Source of the DNA: Echinarachnius parma
Lineage: Eukaryota > Echinodermata > Echinoidea > Clypeasteroida > Echinarachniidae
Direction of reading: 5' to 3'
Assembly: GCA_037951105.1 (NCBI GenBank)
Contig: JBAMJV010001330.1
Location: forward strand, 1 to 64,000
Length of the DNA stretch: 64,000 nucleotides
Both the position numbers and the translations under genes were made by a program. A model generated the notes under the pieces. That model searched no databases. It had not been told where the DNA came from and was given only the letters and a program-made list of their open reading frames with translations. This document shows, one piece after another, positions 1 to 13,009 of this stretch. Within the stretch, counting starts at the first letter, position 1. The number at the start of each line of letters is the position of its first letter.

Positions 1-433
1 CTTCATGAATGGGTTAAGTCTTATTGAACAATACATCTACCCCCGTAGGATGATACAAATTGAAAGATTTTGATTAATTTGTAATACAATAGTATGAATT
101 CCATTTTATAAGCATTTTTACAAAGGTTGTGCACATCAATTGAATGTTAGTATGATGAAAGCACAAGTGAGATAATCTCCCTCCCTCTGTCCCTCTCCCT
201 GTACTAAGATCAGCTAGTGGGGAGGAGGTCGCAAAACATAAACGGAATCCATTTTTGGAGGCGACTCGTTTCTAATCACGTGCCCAGACAACAATCATGA
301 CAAGCATCAGACCTTGCGACAAGTCAGAAACGGAATGGAAATAGGACAGCATTGATTTTCATGAAGCTTTCTTCTCCGCCACACTGAATGTGTCTCTGAC
401 ATACTTTTCCCACTTGCATTATTTAGGCTACAA

Positions 434-456
434 CCCCCCCCCCCCCCCCCCCCCCC
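434..456. repeat. Poly(C) tract, 23 nt
   Basis: Uninterrupted run of C. One of many such tracts in the window; the length may be unreliable because homopolymers assemble poorly. Confidence 0.9.
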
Positions 457-1146
457 ATCATTCTTCCTCTGCAAGGTTGTCTTGAAAGTTGCTATTGTTT
501 TTTGAAATCTTGTGCTAAGTTCCCAACATTGAGTGTTGTTCCCAGTTGGGGCTGTTCAATTGCACAATTTGGATCAAGGTCATTTACAAAAATGTGACAT
601 GGAGTTTGTTATAGACATGGGTATCTATGTACCCAAAATGTGACACGATTAGACATTGTTATCTAGATAAATTATTTGGGGGTAAGGCTCCCTTTGTCTT
701 GGAAGGTTGTAATGGGTTGTTTTGAATATCCTGTGCCAGTTCTTGTTATGTCACATTGTTATTCAGGTGCCAGCGTGTGTAAATACAATGTCACAAAACA
801 TTACATCTTTCCATGCAAATTATTTAAGGAAATGTCACCATCCTCAGCTTTCTCCTTATTGTCCTAGATTTTGTTTGTGTTAAGAGAAGTGCAAGATAAA
901 TATTTATTTTGAATAAGTATTTCCCTTTTCGTCCTTTGAACACACAAGATGGGAGGATTATTTGAGGTTGGGGGCAGTCTCCCATTACCAGCGTTATAAT
1001 TTCTATTAGCACAGATATGACATGCGTAATGCAATCGAACCCTGCGGCACATTATTTGGAGTGCACAAGTTTAATCTGTTCCTATTCCCAACTTTAGTAC
1101 ACATATTTGTGTCTTGATGTGTTTACAAGTGGTGCTAGCGTGTTTA

Positions 1147-1226
1147 TTAACGCCCTTGCTTACGGAACCCGGTTGGCTAAGTACAAAGTTCTATAGGATT
1201 GCATAATCTCAAAGGGAACGGGTTAA
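1147..1226. mobile_element. 80-bp TTAA-bounded mini-element
   Basis: Exactly 80 bp, from TTAACGCCCTTGC to GGGAACGGGTTAA. The ends are imperfect inverted repeats. The interior (CTTACGGAACCCGGTTGG, then GTACAAAGTTCTATAGG) aligns without gaps to the 80-bp copies at 29481 (reverse) and 33400. No coding capacity. Type uncertain: a TTAA-targeted non-autonomous element is the simplest reading. Confidence 0.65.
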
Positions 1227-1227
1227 T

Positions 1228-1430
1228 GCTGGCATGTGTGTTGTATTATTGTGTGTTTTTTTTTGTTTTAACGTATACAATTATGGGTATATACGTGTAG
1301 ATATGTTCATTGCGTGTGTGCTCTGTGTGTTTTGTGTATTTTGTGTGAATGTATGTGTGTGTTTGTGTCTTTGCATGTTATTGTATGTTCTTGTGATTGT
1401 GTTTTGTGGTCTGTGTTTTTTTTTCATTAT
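1228..1430. repeat. TG-rich low-complexity tract
   Basis: Irregular TGTGTGTTTTGTG-type repeats. They create a long Cys/Val/Phe-rich open frame that is an artefact of composition. Confidence 0.75.
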
Positions 1431-1959
1431 TTGTTTCTGCCAGCTTGTCATTATTCTTGCTTTTTATTGGTACCGCTACATCACCGAAGTGCTGGAGGCA
1501 TTATTTGTTTATTTTGAACATCACAACTGTCATTTTGGGGTCAACGTTTTGTTTTATCTTCCACCATGACATGATTAATTTGTTTTATGTCCCTATTTTT
1601 TTCTTCATTACCTGAACTTTCTGGGTTTGGTTCATCCAGGCTTTGCATCATCTTTTCAGAATTCGAATATAGATTATTATTTTCTCTGTCTAATGTATAT
1701 TTCATCTATTTTTACCATTTGTAATTAGCAATTTTGTACCATTAGCAGGATGACATTAAAATTTCCTCTCTGTAGCTCTGTAAAAAGAAATAAGTTATAA
1801 CTTGATGTCATTAAGTTGATTACTAAAGGCTTACACGAAGCCATTATTAGATATCTAGGGGCTTCTAAAGGTAGGTTATTTAAAAAAAGTTCTTTCATGG
1901 GAATAAGTTTCTTTTTACTTTTTCTTATAGAAAAAAGGAACTTTCCAGGTATAGCGAGC

Positions 1960-2085
1960 TACATGTGATTTCTCTCTTTGTAAGCCAAGAAAGGATTCCT
2001 CTTTTTAAAGCCAATGAAAGAAATCCTTTTTTCTATAAAAGCCAAGTTAAAGATTCTCTTTTTAAAGGCCAAATAAAGTTTGGAG
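1960..2085. repeat. ~30-bp degenerate minisatellite
   Basis: Four or so diverged units of the form AAGCCAA-(G)AAAG-ATTCCTCTTTTTAAA. Not coding. Confidence 0.6.
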
Positions 2086-4799
2086 TACTTCAAGGAACGT
2101 CTTGATACATCACTGTCAACCTAAAGGACCCATCCCTTCCGTCACGTGTACACCATTAGCACACAAAATCTACTTGAACAGACCCATTAGCTCTGATTTT
2201 GTGTGCCACAAGTCATCGTAGGAAAACTTTCAAGAAAGTAAGATTTCTCTCCTTTTTCTCCCGTGAAATACATTTGTAGCTCTCTTGCTTTATTTTCGCT
2301 GTCAAATTGATGGGAAATGAAGGCAATAAAGTCTATTTTGCATGATCAGCTTGTTAGGAAAATGTGTAAATAAACATAATTCATTCGTCATTTTAGTTTA
2401 TTTCTTTGTCTAGATTGAGTTCAAGGAAAAAATCTCACATACTCTCCACAATTCATTATTCTCCTCTAGCTATATCTTGAAAATAATACTTGTAAATTTA
2501 AAAATGCCAACTTAAAAAAATGAATACCTCCTTTTAAACTGTTGAATCTCCGTGATTAAAGCTATTAATTTCATTTGGTGCTTTTTAAAATATCATGTAA
2601 TTGATCTTGCAATTTGCTGACGCAATTTTAATGATTTATGAAATAAAGTGATTAATTATATCTCGTTCGCATCTGGAAAATCGGAATTGCAAAAAGATAT
2701 AATAATACCGAAAAATATGAGGCTGAATTTGAAATAAATTGCAGATTGCATACAGGTATTGGAATTATGTACCCTCAGGTATTACATTTCATGGAAGCAG
2801 CCGACATTAACCATTAATAATTTCTTCTTAAAAAATAGACAAAAGAACCACCTGGTTTTGCCATTAGGCTGCTGGCTGGTAATGAATTACAAGTCAATTA
2901 GGGGCACGAAAAATCAATTGGAAAGCTCGGCACAGCGTGCTATGTGATTGATCATACATTTAATCATGCATGTTTACCGGTGAACGCATGTAGTGCCCTT
3001 GTACTGTAGTTATCATGTATTTATTATATATTTTCTATTTTTGTAGTCATTTTTTTTTTTCCTTCGGTATTGAAATAATTCAAGTGGATTTATTTTTTAA
3101 GTAGAGGTATCTGTGAAGAGTCTTTTTTGGTAGGACATATAAAACTTAGATTTTACAAATTGTCTTTTGTATTTTATCGTGAGATGATGATATTGTGTAA
3201 GTATTCAATTTGATTTTGCCTGATTTTAAACTTGATTTGGAAAAAATAATTGTCATAATAATAGACAAGTTCTACACTTTGTTTACAGTTAAAACATTAA
3301 AAATATACATTATAGTATTTTTTTTTAAATGGCGCTTTCCCATGAAAATAGCAAATAATTAGATAATCTATTTAGAGGAGACTGCCTGATGATCCTTGTG
3401 ATTAATAGCAGCCTCCAATTTTACTGCATGTATAAATAACATGCCTTGTTAGAAGTTTGTTTAATTTAATTGAATGCTTGGATAATGTTTGTGTATTGCT
3501 GATGACACCCCCGTGCCCCTGCTGTCTATTATGCATTCTTGAGATGCTTTCACATAACAAGACAGTGGCATATCCAGTCAAGTACGAGCAGGCATTAGCT
3601 TGTTCAATTGAGATTCTGAAATCCCAATCGGCAAGGGGTTACCCCCCCCCCCCCCCCCAACCCACTCCCCTTAATTTTGAGATGCGGAGAGTGTTCTAAA
3701 ATGTATGTGATTCAAATTTTAAGTGCTGAATTTCAGGCAAGAAAGCTTTTAATAAGTTGCCCCCCAAAAAAAACAAAAAAACAAAAACAGAAACACACAC
3801 ACACACACACACACAAAAAAAACACTGAAACAAAAAAACAAACACGCACATAAATGCATTTAAAAACAATTAAATTATAAATAATTATTTTCACTGTTCA
3901 GCACTAGATATTGTCATGTCTCATACTGATTAAAAATTAATGTCCAGAAATACTCAGGTCAAGTGCGCAGTGTTTATGAATGGGGGAGGAGACCCTCCAC
4001 CCCCACCCCCTCCGTTTCAACTGATACTCTATTATCAATTATGAATAGCCTGGTAGCTCATAAAAGAAAGATGGGGACCGTTGGGGGACATTATGACATT
4101 TGGGGAAGGGGGTAACAAATGGTCCCCTCCCCTGAATGTACATACCCAGTGATAAAAATGGTAAAGAATATATGTAGCTCGTAAAGACCTGAGCTGAGGA
4201 GGAGGGAGTGGTGGGGTAGGGGCGGGGGGGGGGGGGGGGTGACTCACACCCCTTAGTTATGAGCACCTCTGTATATGCCCCTGAAGGATGGAGGAATTTA
4301 TGAGGGGCAGGTGTATCTCAATCATTGGTAGATTACACTCAGGGCCCATTAATCATTATCAGTCTCAAGATGTCAGACTAGAAACAAAGGCATTGGGAAG
4401 ATACTGTAACACCCCCCCCCCCCCCCCCCCTCCAATCATTATAGTCATCATCCAGGGACTGAAGTTATTGTGACATTTTTTTCATAATAGGAGATTTAAT
4501 ATTGTGTGGCAAGATTACTCTTGTTACATGCATGATAAGTGGTCATTCTGATACATAATGGAATAGTTTTCCATAATCATAGGTTTTTATAGGACCCATT
4601 TATCACTATCAGTATCGGACATGGGCAATTGGACATTCAATTTTAAAAAAATTTAAATCGCAGAACTGGCTTTGAAGATTCAGGTCTTTGGTTAGCAAGA
4701 ATATCTTTTGTTTTAATGTGTGTAATGCAAAAATTTGATTTTCATCCAGTATGTTAAAAGGATTTGTAATATCTTCTGCTTGTCATTTTGGGGTAGTAT

Positions 4800-5638
4800 T
4801 TAAAGGCCAAGTTGAGTTTTGGTAATTTCCAAAGTGCCCCCCCCCAACATCGATTGTAACGGATTTGGTTGATTTCAATTCCATATGAAAGATCATCGAA
4901 AAAAACATGGGAAATAATAATAATTTCCATTCAAATGCTCTAATTGTTGTGAAATTTGCTTTCAAAATATCATATAAAAGTGGTTGACGCCCGGGTATCA
5001 CTTTTTAGAACCGCTAGTGCGAGGCACTAGCGTTCTATGTTCTCCTAATGAAAGACTGAAACCAAATATTTGTGTGCACGCTAATTGTGCTTAAAACTAT
5101 ACATATGATACGGTACTTACCAGCAATTTACTCTCCAATATGTGATCCAACTACCGGGTGGATTAAGATTATGATTTTTCCTTCCATTCCGCAAAAAATC
5201 AGTGATATATGCGCCTCATGGACCAGTCTCTCCGTGTGTTAGCGCGACTGTGAACGAAAGGCGAACGAATGCGAATGGGGCTTGCGAGTTGCGTCAACGG
5301 CAGTGTTGGAGTCATACTTCTATGGTTGCGATACATAATATACACGTACTACTGTATAGTATTACCGCACACAGTGACTGCACTACAGTCCCGTATTACC
5401 GCACACTGCACTATACAGTCCCGTATTAGGACCTACAACGCTAGTGCTTCGCGCCGAGTTAATTTGACACTTCGAGTTGTAACGGTTCTTTTTGAATGAT
5501 AACAGGGGTTTTACTTTGTCGTTTGTAATTGTGTATACTTTTCGAGCATGGTGAAGTTATAACTATTAGTTTGTATCGTAATCGTGCAGGTTTTGGTTAC
5601 TAAAGTTAAGTTTGACCAATACTCAACTATCCCTTTAA
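4800..5638. mobile_element. TTAA-bounded inverted-repeat element, 839 bp
   Basis: The left end TTAAAGGCCAAGTTGAGTTT mirrors the right end, which on the reverse strand reads TTAAAGGGATAGTTGAGTAT. Both ends overlap a TTAA, the target duplicated by piggyBac-type transposases. The interior has its own inverted repeats around GCTAGTGC: a 9-bp-stem hairpin at about 5016-5036 and a matching inverse near 5439-5455. No transposase frame, so a non-autonomous element. Confidence 0.6.
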
Positions 5639-7146
5639 TGTAATATCCTGTGTATATGGTATTAAAGGCACATACCATAAAGGCACATACTACAAAAAAG
5701 GTCAAAGAAATGAAAACATATAGATTTAACCAAACAATACAATAAGAGGGGGAATATTTTGCTCTCTATGCTCTTCAGTGTGTAGTATATGGCCCATAGG
5801 AGAAACAAGAGTTCTAAGGCCCTCATCATGGTGTCAAATGAATTGATATTTTTCTTATTTTGTTCAAATCATGCTAAGTACAAAATCATCTGATGTAGAC
5901 TGCACCTAGCTAATAACACAAAATAAAGGGGAAACGTTTTGCATTTCATGCTGGCTGGCATTTGTGTGAGAATGCAGCAGAGTTGTCAAGAAACCCTCCC
6001 TACAGGTGAACTTTTACCTTTTCCCTCAAGTAGATTGTGTCAGGGCACATTTGTGTGCTAATCCCGTATCGGGTTCCCCTCTCTCCCCCTCACTCTGCCC
6101 CCCTCGTTACACATGTCCAGGGAGATTAGCCCCCCTTGTAACGCACCATTGATCTGAAAGCTTACCCCCCACTCTCCTCTTGGCCTTGGCTTTGGGACCG
6201 GATTATGCACCTAACCTTTCCCAACTTGCCTTCATCACTTTTTATCCATTTCCTCTTTACTTTTCCTCTCTACCTGAAAGGGGGGGGGGGGGGGGAAGCC
6301 TTTCCTCTACTTGTATGGTAAGAAACTGAAATAATGCTGACTCACAAGAAGGAAAAAAAAGTTGAGAAATGTTTTAAAGAGAACATGTAGATACTGGAGG
6401 TATTATGATTTCTTCTTTTCTCATCAGGAATAGTCTTGACCTATTTTCTTGCCTAGTCCTAGATTTGTTAAATTCTCATAGATTCCCAATCCCATAGACA
6501 TGGTTCATAGTTTTCCAAGATTGGCACACAAAAAGAAATGAAAATACAATACTTTGTTCGCCATAGGCAAGTCAATCTGGAAAATGGTTGCCATAGCAAT
6601 GTGGAAATGTTTTGTAGATGTTGTTGGTGTACCCAGTTTAGTAATGTTTTCTTGCATTAACAAAAAATGAAGTTAAAAGGGGGGAAATTGGTAGGCCATA
6701 GGCAAGTACATTCATAAAAGGGTTACTATAGCAACATGACAATAATTTGTAGATGGGGCTGGTGTGCCATGTTTATTAATTTTGACTCTAAAAAGGAGTG
6801 AAAATAAGAATAATTTGTGTCCTGTGAGGCAAGTTAGTGTTTTGAGATCCATCTAATGAATTGAAATGTAATTTATCATTTTGAATACTTCATATATTTT
6901 AGTGAATATGTTATCAATCAAATTTTGTTAATTGTCTGTTATTCTAGTTGACTTATAATTAGGAATTCACAGTTAAACAGTAGAACTACATGTATGTTGT
7001 TTGACATGTGCAGACACAAAACAAACCACCCATCGTGAAGAGTAGGTGGATGACCCTTTTAACCAGTGAAAATATAATGTATTTCTCTCTGAATTCCTCA
7101 CAAAATTGATATTTGTTTTCACAGACACAAAACTAAATGCCAGTTT

Positions 7147-7388
7147 TTAACCTGTTCCCTACTAGATTTTGCAACCCCCATAGGCCATAGAGTGAATAGA
7201 GGTGTGATGGTGTTAAGGACCTGCTCCTGAGCAGAATCATCATCAGAAAAAGCATGGCGCGACAGGTTCCTCCCCCCCCCCCCCCCCCCCCCCCCGTAGT
7301 CAATGGGTTAACCTGTTACCTACAAGAGTTGTGCAGTCCCCATAGAGTTAATACTGGGCCAACCAGGTCCCCGCAGGCAAGGGGTTGA
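7147..7388. mobile_element. Two adjacent 80-bp-family mini-elements sharing a TTAA; first one expanded by poly(C)
   Basis: The second copy (7308-7388, 81 bp) runs TTAACCTGTTACC to CAAGGGGTTGA and matches the copy at 22968. The first copy (7147-7311) begins TTAACCTGTTCCCTACTAG and ends GTAGTCAATGGGTTAA, but its middle is enlarged and includes 24 consecutive C (7272-7295) where the other copies have about three. The two share one TTAA. Confidence 0.6.
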
Positions 7389-8159
7389 TAGTTATTTGGT
7401 TGCCAAGGTCAAGCTGACATATTTGATTTGAGCAGTGAGTGTGGCATTGAACTGTACAAACCAATGGGTCAATTACACAGCCCTGCTACAACCTTGGGAG
7501 TGATATCCAATATTTATTCTCTTGCATTGATCTGCTAAATCTCTCCTTTCTCTCACGAAATTGGATTTAAAATTGGTAAGGAAATTGAATTTCAGATATC
7601 CGCTTTGGTCCGTCGTGGATTTGTACTGATATATGCATCTTAGTGCAGGTAGGGAGGCTCTATTTGGTGAATTGCTATATTAAATATTGATGTATAAATG
7701 CATGAGTATATTTTCTTTCCTCTAAATTAATACAGCAGACATATCTCTTACCATATTGGTTTTCCCTGCCATGTGATCTATGGAATTCAATCTCGCCCGT
7801 GTTTGATTTTTAATTATTGCATCGGTGAGCAGATGCATAAACCCATCAGATCGGCACACAGAAAATGCTAATATTAACTGCCTGTTTGCGGTAGTGATAA
7901 ACCATACCGTATTTTATACAAAAAATGCTAATAGTGTATCCATATTTGTCGTAATAATAAACCATGCTGCATTTTTTTTTAAACGAAGTGCAATTTTGCA
8001 TGTCATCTTTACTCGCACAAGGGAATGTCATACCTGCAAATTTTTTGAACCACTTTCGGTCTGTATGGCAAATCGCATTTTATCAATCGATGAATATAAT
8101 TGATGTCCTTGAGTGCTGTGCACAGAAAAAATTGTGACTCACATCTTGCCAACACTACA

Positions 8160-8690
8160 CCTCTCTTATGAGGAGGGCGGGGAGGAAGGAAGGAACATAG
8201 GTGTAGAGTGGAAGAGAGAATGAAGGAGAGGGGGTTTGGAAAAGATGGTTGGGAGGGAGCAATGTGTTAAAAAGATGATCCGTTCGTTCGTGTCTCCTTA
8301 ATTAGATCAAGATAAAAGATACAGTTCCTAAAGAAAATCTTTCCATCTCTCGAAAAGATGGTAGAAAAGGAGAGAGAAGAGAAGGTGTTTGGAAGAGGGT
8401 GTAGGGAGGGGGAGGGAGGGAGGAAGGAATGAGATGGAATATGGGGGTAGAATGGGAGAGAGAGTGGGTAGAAGAGAGGGAAGTTTGGAGAAAAGGTGAA
8501 AGGACGGAGGGAAGGTTGGAAGGATGGAGGAAAGAAAGGGGCAAGCTGCATCAAGGGAGGAACTTAATTACCAGCACTGCACCTATGAGTGAAGCGGGGG
8601 GGGGGGGGGGGGGGGGGGGACAAGTGGAAAAGAGGGATAATTTTAGGATTCCAAGAGGGGGATAGAGGATAAAGAAGGAGGTATAAATAT
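8160..8690. repeat. Purine-rich (GA/GGA) low-complexity block with poly(G)
   Basis: Long GA-rich stretches (GGGAGGGAGGAAGG type) and 24 consecutive G at 8596-8619. The Ser/Pro-rich open frames on the reverse strand are composition artefacts. Confidence 0.8.
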
Positions 8691-8763
8691 CTGGAAATGC
8701 TGATCATGATAATATTTATTTCTTGACATCTTTCAATTTCTGCCATTTATATTTTGATAAATA

Positions 8764-8867
8764 TAAAGCATTCAGATCTGGCTGATTTCACTACAACTAC
8801 AACATGTACATTTATTCTACATAGACCCAAGCCCAAGTATTTTCGAGACCAGTCCTGAACGGGTTAA
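8764..8867 (-). mobile_element. ~100-bp mini-element of the TTAACC..TTCAGGAC family
   Basis: The right end reads GACCAGTCCTGAACGGGTTAA, a reverse match to the TTAACYNNTTCAGGACTRGTC end seen at 57400 and 53532. The AGACCCAAGCCCAAGTATTTT interior is shared with 57400 and 60710. Confidence 0.6.
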
Positions 8868-9349
8868 AAATAGCGAAGTAGCGGAAATATTCTAAACTGC
8901 TAGCATCAATAGTTAGTCTCAGCAAAGGTTTTTTCCTTACCTGCCAACAACCTTTCTCACAATAACTGTAATTTGCGGGATTCCAATTTTAATTTTCCAT
9001 TTGGTTTTTCCACCATTTATTTTGGCTGCTGACATTAGCGGTAGCTAATGGACAAAATGAATACTCGAGTGAATCGCATCACGCTTGGAATGCTCTGGGT
9101 GTATAGCCTACCGAAGTCTGGGAGAATGCTGAAATGAAAGTCATTTGTTCATGTGAATGACATGGAGAAAAGGGGTGGAAGAGCATACAATTTGTTTGCG
9201 TTCGTGTACATACATGTGTGTTCATGTGAGAAGAAGCAATGATATGTTAGGAGGGAAAATTAGAAAATGTATGTCGGGTTTTTTGTGCCAAAAAGAGAAA
9301 AATGTGAGTTGTGTACGTTTTAACATACATTGTATGTGAGTGCATTTTT

Positions 9350-11469
9350 AGCTCACCTGAGCCAAAGGCTCAAGTGAGCTATTGTGATCGCTTTTTGTCC
9401 GTCGTCCGTCGTCCGTCGTCCGTCGTGCGTCGTCCGTCGTCCGTCGTCCGTAAACTTTTTACATTTTCATCTTCTTCTCCAGAACCAATGATCGGATTCC
9501 AACCAAACTTGGCAGGAATCATATTTAGGGGTAGAGGAACCAAAGTTGCTAAAATGGTGGGCGTGGCCCCCAGGGGGGCCCTGGGGGAGGGCACCAAATG
9601 TAAAAAATATGTAAATTTTAAACATCTTCTTCTCAAGATCCAGAAGTATGACAGACCTGATATTTCATATTTAGATGCCTCTATTGATGAAGAATGAAAG
9701 TTGTTCACAAGATTTTTGTGGGTGGTCCCATAAGGGCCCTGTGGGCGTAACAGTTTTTTTGGGGGCCCTACCATAGGAAATATACATTTTCATCTTCTTC
9801 TCCAGAATCAATGATTAGATTCCAACCAAACATGGCAGGAATCATCTTTAGGGGTAGAGGAACCAAAGTTGCTAAAATGGTGGGCGTGGCCCCCAGGGGG
9901 GCCCTGGAGGAGGGCACCAAGTGTAAAAAATATGTAAATTTTAAACATCTTCTTCTCAAGATCCAGAAGTATGACAGACCTGATATTTCATATGTAGATG
10001 CCTCTATTGATGAAGAATGAAAGTTGTTCACAAGATTTTTGTGGGTGGCCCCACAAGGGCCCTGTGGGCGTAACAGTTTTTTTGGGGGCCCTACCATAGG
10101 AAATATACATTTTCATCTTCTTCTCCAGAACCAATGATTAGATTCCAACCAAACATGGCAGGAATCATCCTTAGGGGTAGAGGAATCGAAGTTGCTAAAA
10201 TGGTGGGCGTGGCCCTCAGGGGGGCCCTGGGGGAGGGCACCAAGTGTAAAAAATATGTTAATTTTAAATATCTTCTTCTCAAGATCCAGAAGTATGACAG
10301 ACCTGATATTTCATATTTAGATGCCTCTATTGATGAAGAATGAAAGTTGTTCACAAGATTTTTGTGGGTGGCCCCATAAGGGTCCTGTGGGCGTAACAGT
10401 TTTTTGGGGGGTCCTACCATAGGAAATATACATTTTCATCTTCTTCTCCAGAATCAATGATTAGATTCCAACCAAACATGGCAGGAATCATCTTTAGGGG
10501 TAGAGGAACCAAAGTTGCTAAAATGGTGGGCGTGGCCCCCAGGGGGGCCCTGGAGGAGGGCACCAAGTGTAAAAAATATGTAAATTTTAAACATCTTCTT
10601 CTCAAGATCCAGAAGTATGACAGACCTGATATTTCATATGTAGATGCCTCTATTGATGAAGAATGAAAGTTGTTCACAAGATGTTTTTGGGTGGCCCCAT
10701 ATGGGCCCTGTGGGGGTAACATTTTTTTGGGGGCCCTACCATAGGAAATATGCATTTTCATCTTCTTCTCAAGAACCAATGATTGGATTCCAACCAAACT
10801 TGACAGGAATCATCCTTAGGGGTAGAGGAACAAAATGTGCTATAATGGTGGGCGTAGCCCCCAGGGGGCCCTGGGGGAGGGGACTGAGTGTAAAAAATAT
10901 GTACATTTTAAAAATCTTCTTCTCAAGATCTAAAAGTATGACAGACCTGATATTTCACATTTAGATGCCTCTATTGATGAAGAATGAAAATTGTTCACAA
11001 GATTAAATTTGTTATAAATTTTTCTCATAATTGAAGATCTTTGTAAGTAAGTGTCCCAAAACAAAATTTCTTTTTTTTAGAAAGTAGGGGGTGCGCCTTA
11101 TACACGAGTGCGCCGTACACACGGAGATTTACGGTAAATGACAATGCAAGTTGTCATATCGCAGAATGGCCCCATAGGGTCCCTATGTGAGTGGGGTTAA
11201 TATGCTGAAGTGGTCAGTGGCTGGTGAAATGTGTTAAGCTTTGTCTTATATGTGTGTCTGTCTTTTTTTATGATTCACCCAAACATTATGGTAAATCATA
11301 ATGTTAGGTACAGGGGATCAAAAGTTATTGATTAAATAGTACATCACATTATAGATTTTGGCATGATTTCAACTGATTTCATATCTTCTGAGGGTGCCAG
11401 AGAGAACATGCGCCAGATGTGAATTGATTGACCTCAGGTGAGCGTCGTGCCCCCCTGGGGCTCTTGTTA
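9350..11469. mobile_element. Hairpin-ended repeat element with internal satellite
   Basis: The left end, 9350-9380, is a near-perfect hairpin (AGCTCACCTGAGCC, loop AAA, then the complement). The right end carries the inverse, ACCTCAGGTGAGCG at 11431-11444, and finishes CTCTTGTTA. About eight units of the 7-mer GTCCGTC lie from 9398. Elements with these AGCTCACCTGAGC ends are, from memory, widespread in marine invertebrate genomes. No protein-coding domain is recognisable. The transposition mechanism is unknown to me. Confidence 0.65.
9466..11003. repeat. Five tandem units of ~323 bp
   Basis: Each unit starts near CATTTTCATCTTCTTCTCCAG, contains a GC-rich self-complementary core (GGCCCCCAGGGGGGCCCTGG) and ends near CCCTACCATAGGAAATATA. 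Homologous ATG positions at 9811, 10134 and 10457 are exactly 323 bp apart; the next is 322 bp on. The fifth unit is more diverged. A 69-codon frame recurs in units 2-4, but 323 is not a multiple of three and the opposite strand is equally open, so coding is unlikely. Confidence 0.9.
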
Positions 11470-11489
11470 TGTTTAGATGTGTCTATGTC

Positions 11490-11850
11490 TGCAAGCTAGC
11501 GTAAGAGATGATGAAAAACATGTTCTATCAATATAAGGATAAATAGAAATACAAAAAGAAGAGAGGGAGAAACGTATATATAGTATGAAAGGTGCAGATA
11601 AAATAATAAAGAAAATGGAGAGATGTGAAAAAGGAGGGTTGAGTGAATGAGTAAGAGAGGAGATATAGAAAGAAGAACGAAGAGAGAAAATGGGAGATAG
11701 AAAATCGGAAGTAGAAAGAATGAAAAAGGGAGAGATAGAAAAGGGATATAGTAAAAGGAAATAGAAAAGAAATAGAGATTGCAAATGAGAGTAGGAGAGA
11801 GAGAAGGAGAGTTAGAGGAGGTAGAGAGACAAGAGTTCATTCTACCTTCT
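11490..11850. repeat. Purine-rich low-complexity block
   Basis: Irregular GAGAGA/GGAGA/GAAAGA repeats. Reverse-strand Ser/Phe/Leu-rich open frames are artefacts. Confidence 0.8.
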
Positions 11851-12383
11851 ATCATTCAAGGCCGTCGCTTGCGAATTAGAAGCAAAAATCAATGGCGAGT
11901 GAAGGCACAGACTTGGCGCGAGTTCGTGACCAACATCTCCAAATGAGAAATCATGACTCTCTGGATGGGCAAATAAATCTGCTAAATCGAGGGTGAAAAA
12001 TGACTTGAATATCCGCGCTGCATCGCCTACGTGTAGTGTATGTACCTACATGATTGTGCAGAGCCAGTGCAGATTAAATTCCTATGAATTTCACGTACAG
12101 ATGTACATATTATAGGAATATGTTTCAAATTTTTTTGTTTGCATTTTATATTACTGTGTGGATAGCAGAGTGATGCAAAATGCAGATGGTACTAGTTGCT
12201 ATATATTTGTGATATGACCTATTAGATAAAAGTAATTCATTTTTTAAAGGAGGCCATTTACAATCTTAACACCAATTGAGCATGTGTGATGTTTATAAAC
12301 ACAAACACACACACATCATGCACATATAAATGTAATTCACAGCATCAGATGGTAATGAAATTGAGAAATCATCTCTTTACTCG

Positions 12384-12908
12384 TTAAAGGGCAATGCAAC
12401 TCAAGAATAGAGTTTATCCTACTTGATATATCGTAATATGCCTTTTTATTATATATAACATAACTCCGACTCAGATTTCTGCTTTGGGAGAAATATGTGA
12501 AAACTCTATCGGGTTTACCACTATTCATGCGAACACTGGAGGCCGCCATTATTAGGTGTGTGCGGACTTATGGTCAGTGATATGCACTAATGCATTTCAA
12601 TAGCACCTATAGAAACCATTGTCTGAATACTTGTAGATGCTTTGACGAGTCTGTAAATCAGTGAAAAGCTTTTTGTTCGGCCCGTAGCGCACTCTTCATA
12701 GTTTGCAAAGCATGTCGGGCAATCACAAGAACATGGCCGGTCCCATCACCTTTTGCCGCTGTAAGAATTAGTAAAATGTGGGTATGTTCACGTAAGGATT
12801 TCATGGGATCCAGGAGGCCAAAATTGCCAAGTTATGTATCAAATAAAATGTCTGTTCACCCTCTAAACGATAGTAATAGCCGAAAGTCATAGTTTCATTG
12901 CCCTTTAA
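12384..12908. mobile_element. TTAA-bounded inverted-repeat element, 525 bp
   Basis: The left end TTAAAGGGCAATGCAACTC matches the reverse complement of the right end, TTAAAGGGCAATGAAACT, over 17 of 18 positions. Both ends overlap TTAA. No transposase. Probably a piggyBac-type non-autonomous element; a separate family from the copies at 4800 and 23917. Confidence 0.7.
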
Positions 12909-13009
12909 TTGCTAGAACCTATATAGGCTCCTTCATTAACTCAATAAGGATCTAGCAGAGAACAGGTTGATCATTTTCAGATAGTAGAATGATTGGCAGA
13001 TTAGGAGGA

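Noticed and set aside
1234..1569. 111-codon Cys/Val/Phe-rich frame
   Set aside because: Generated by TG-rich sequence; no splice signals or membrane-protein pattern beyond composition.
9379..10797. Repeated 69-codon (+) and 109-127-codon (-) open frames
   Set aside because: They recur with the 323-bp satellite, are open on both strands, and the period is not divisible by three. No known domain.
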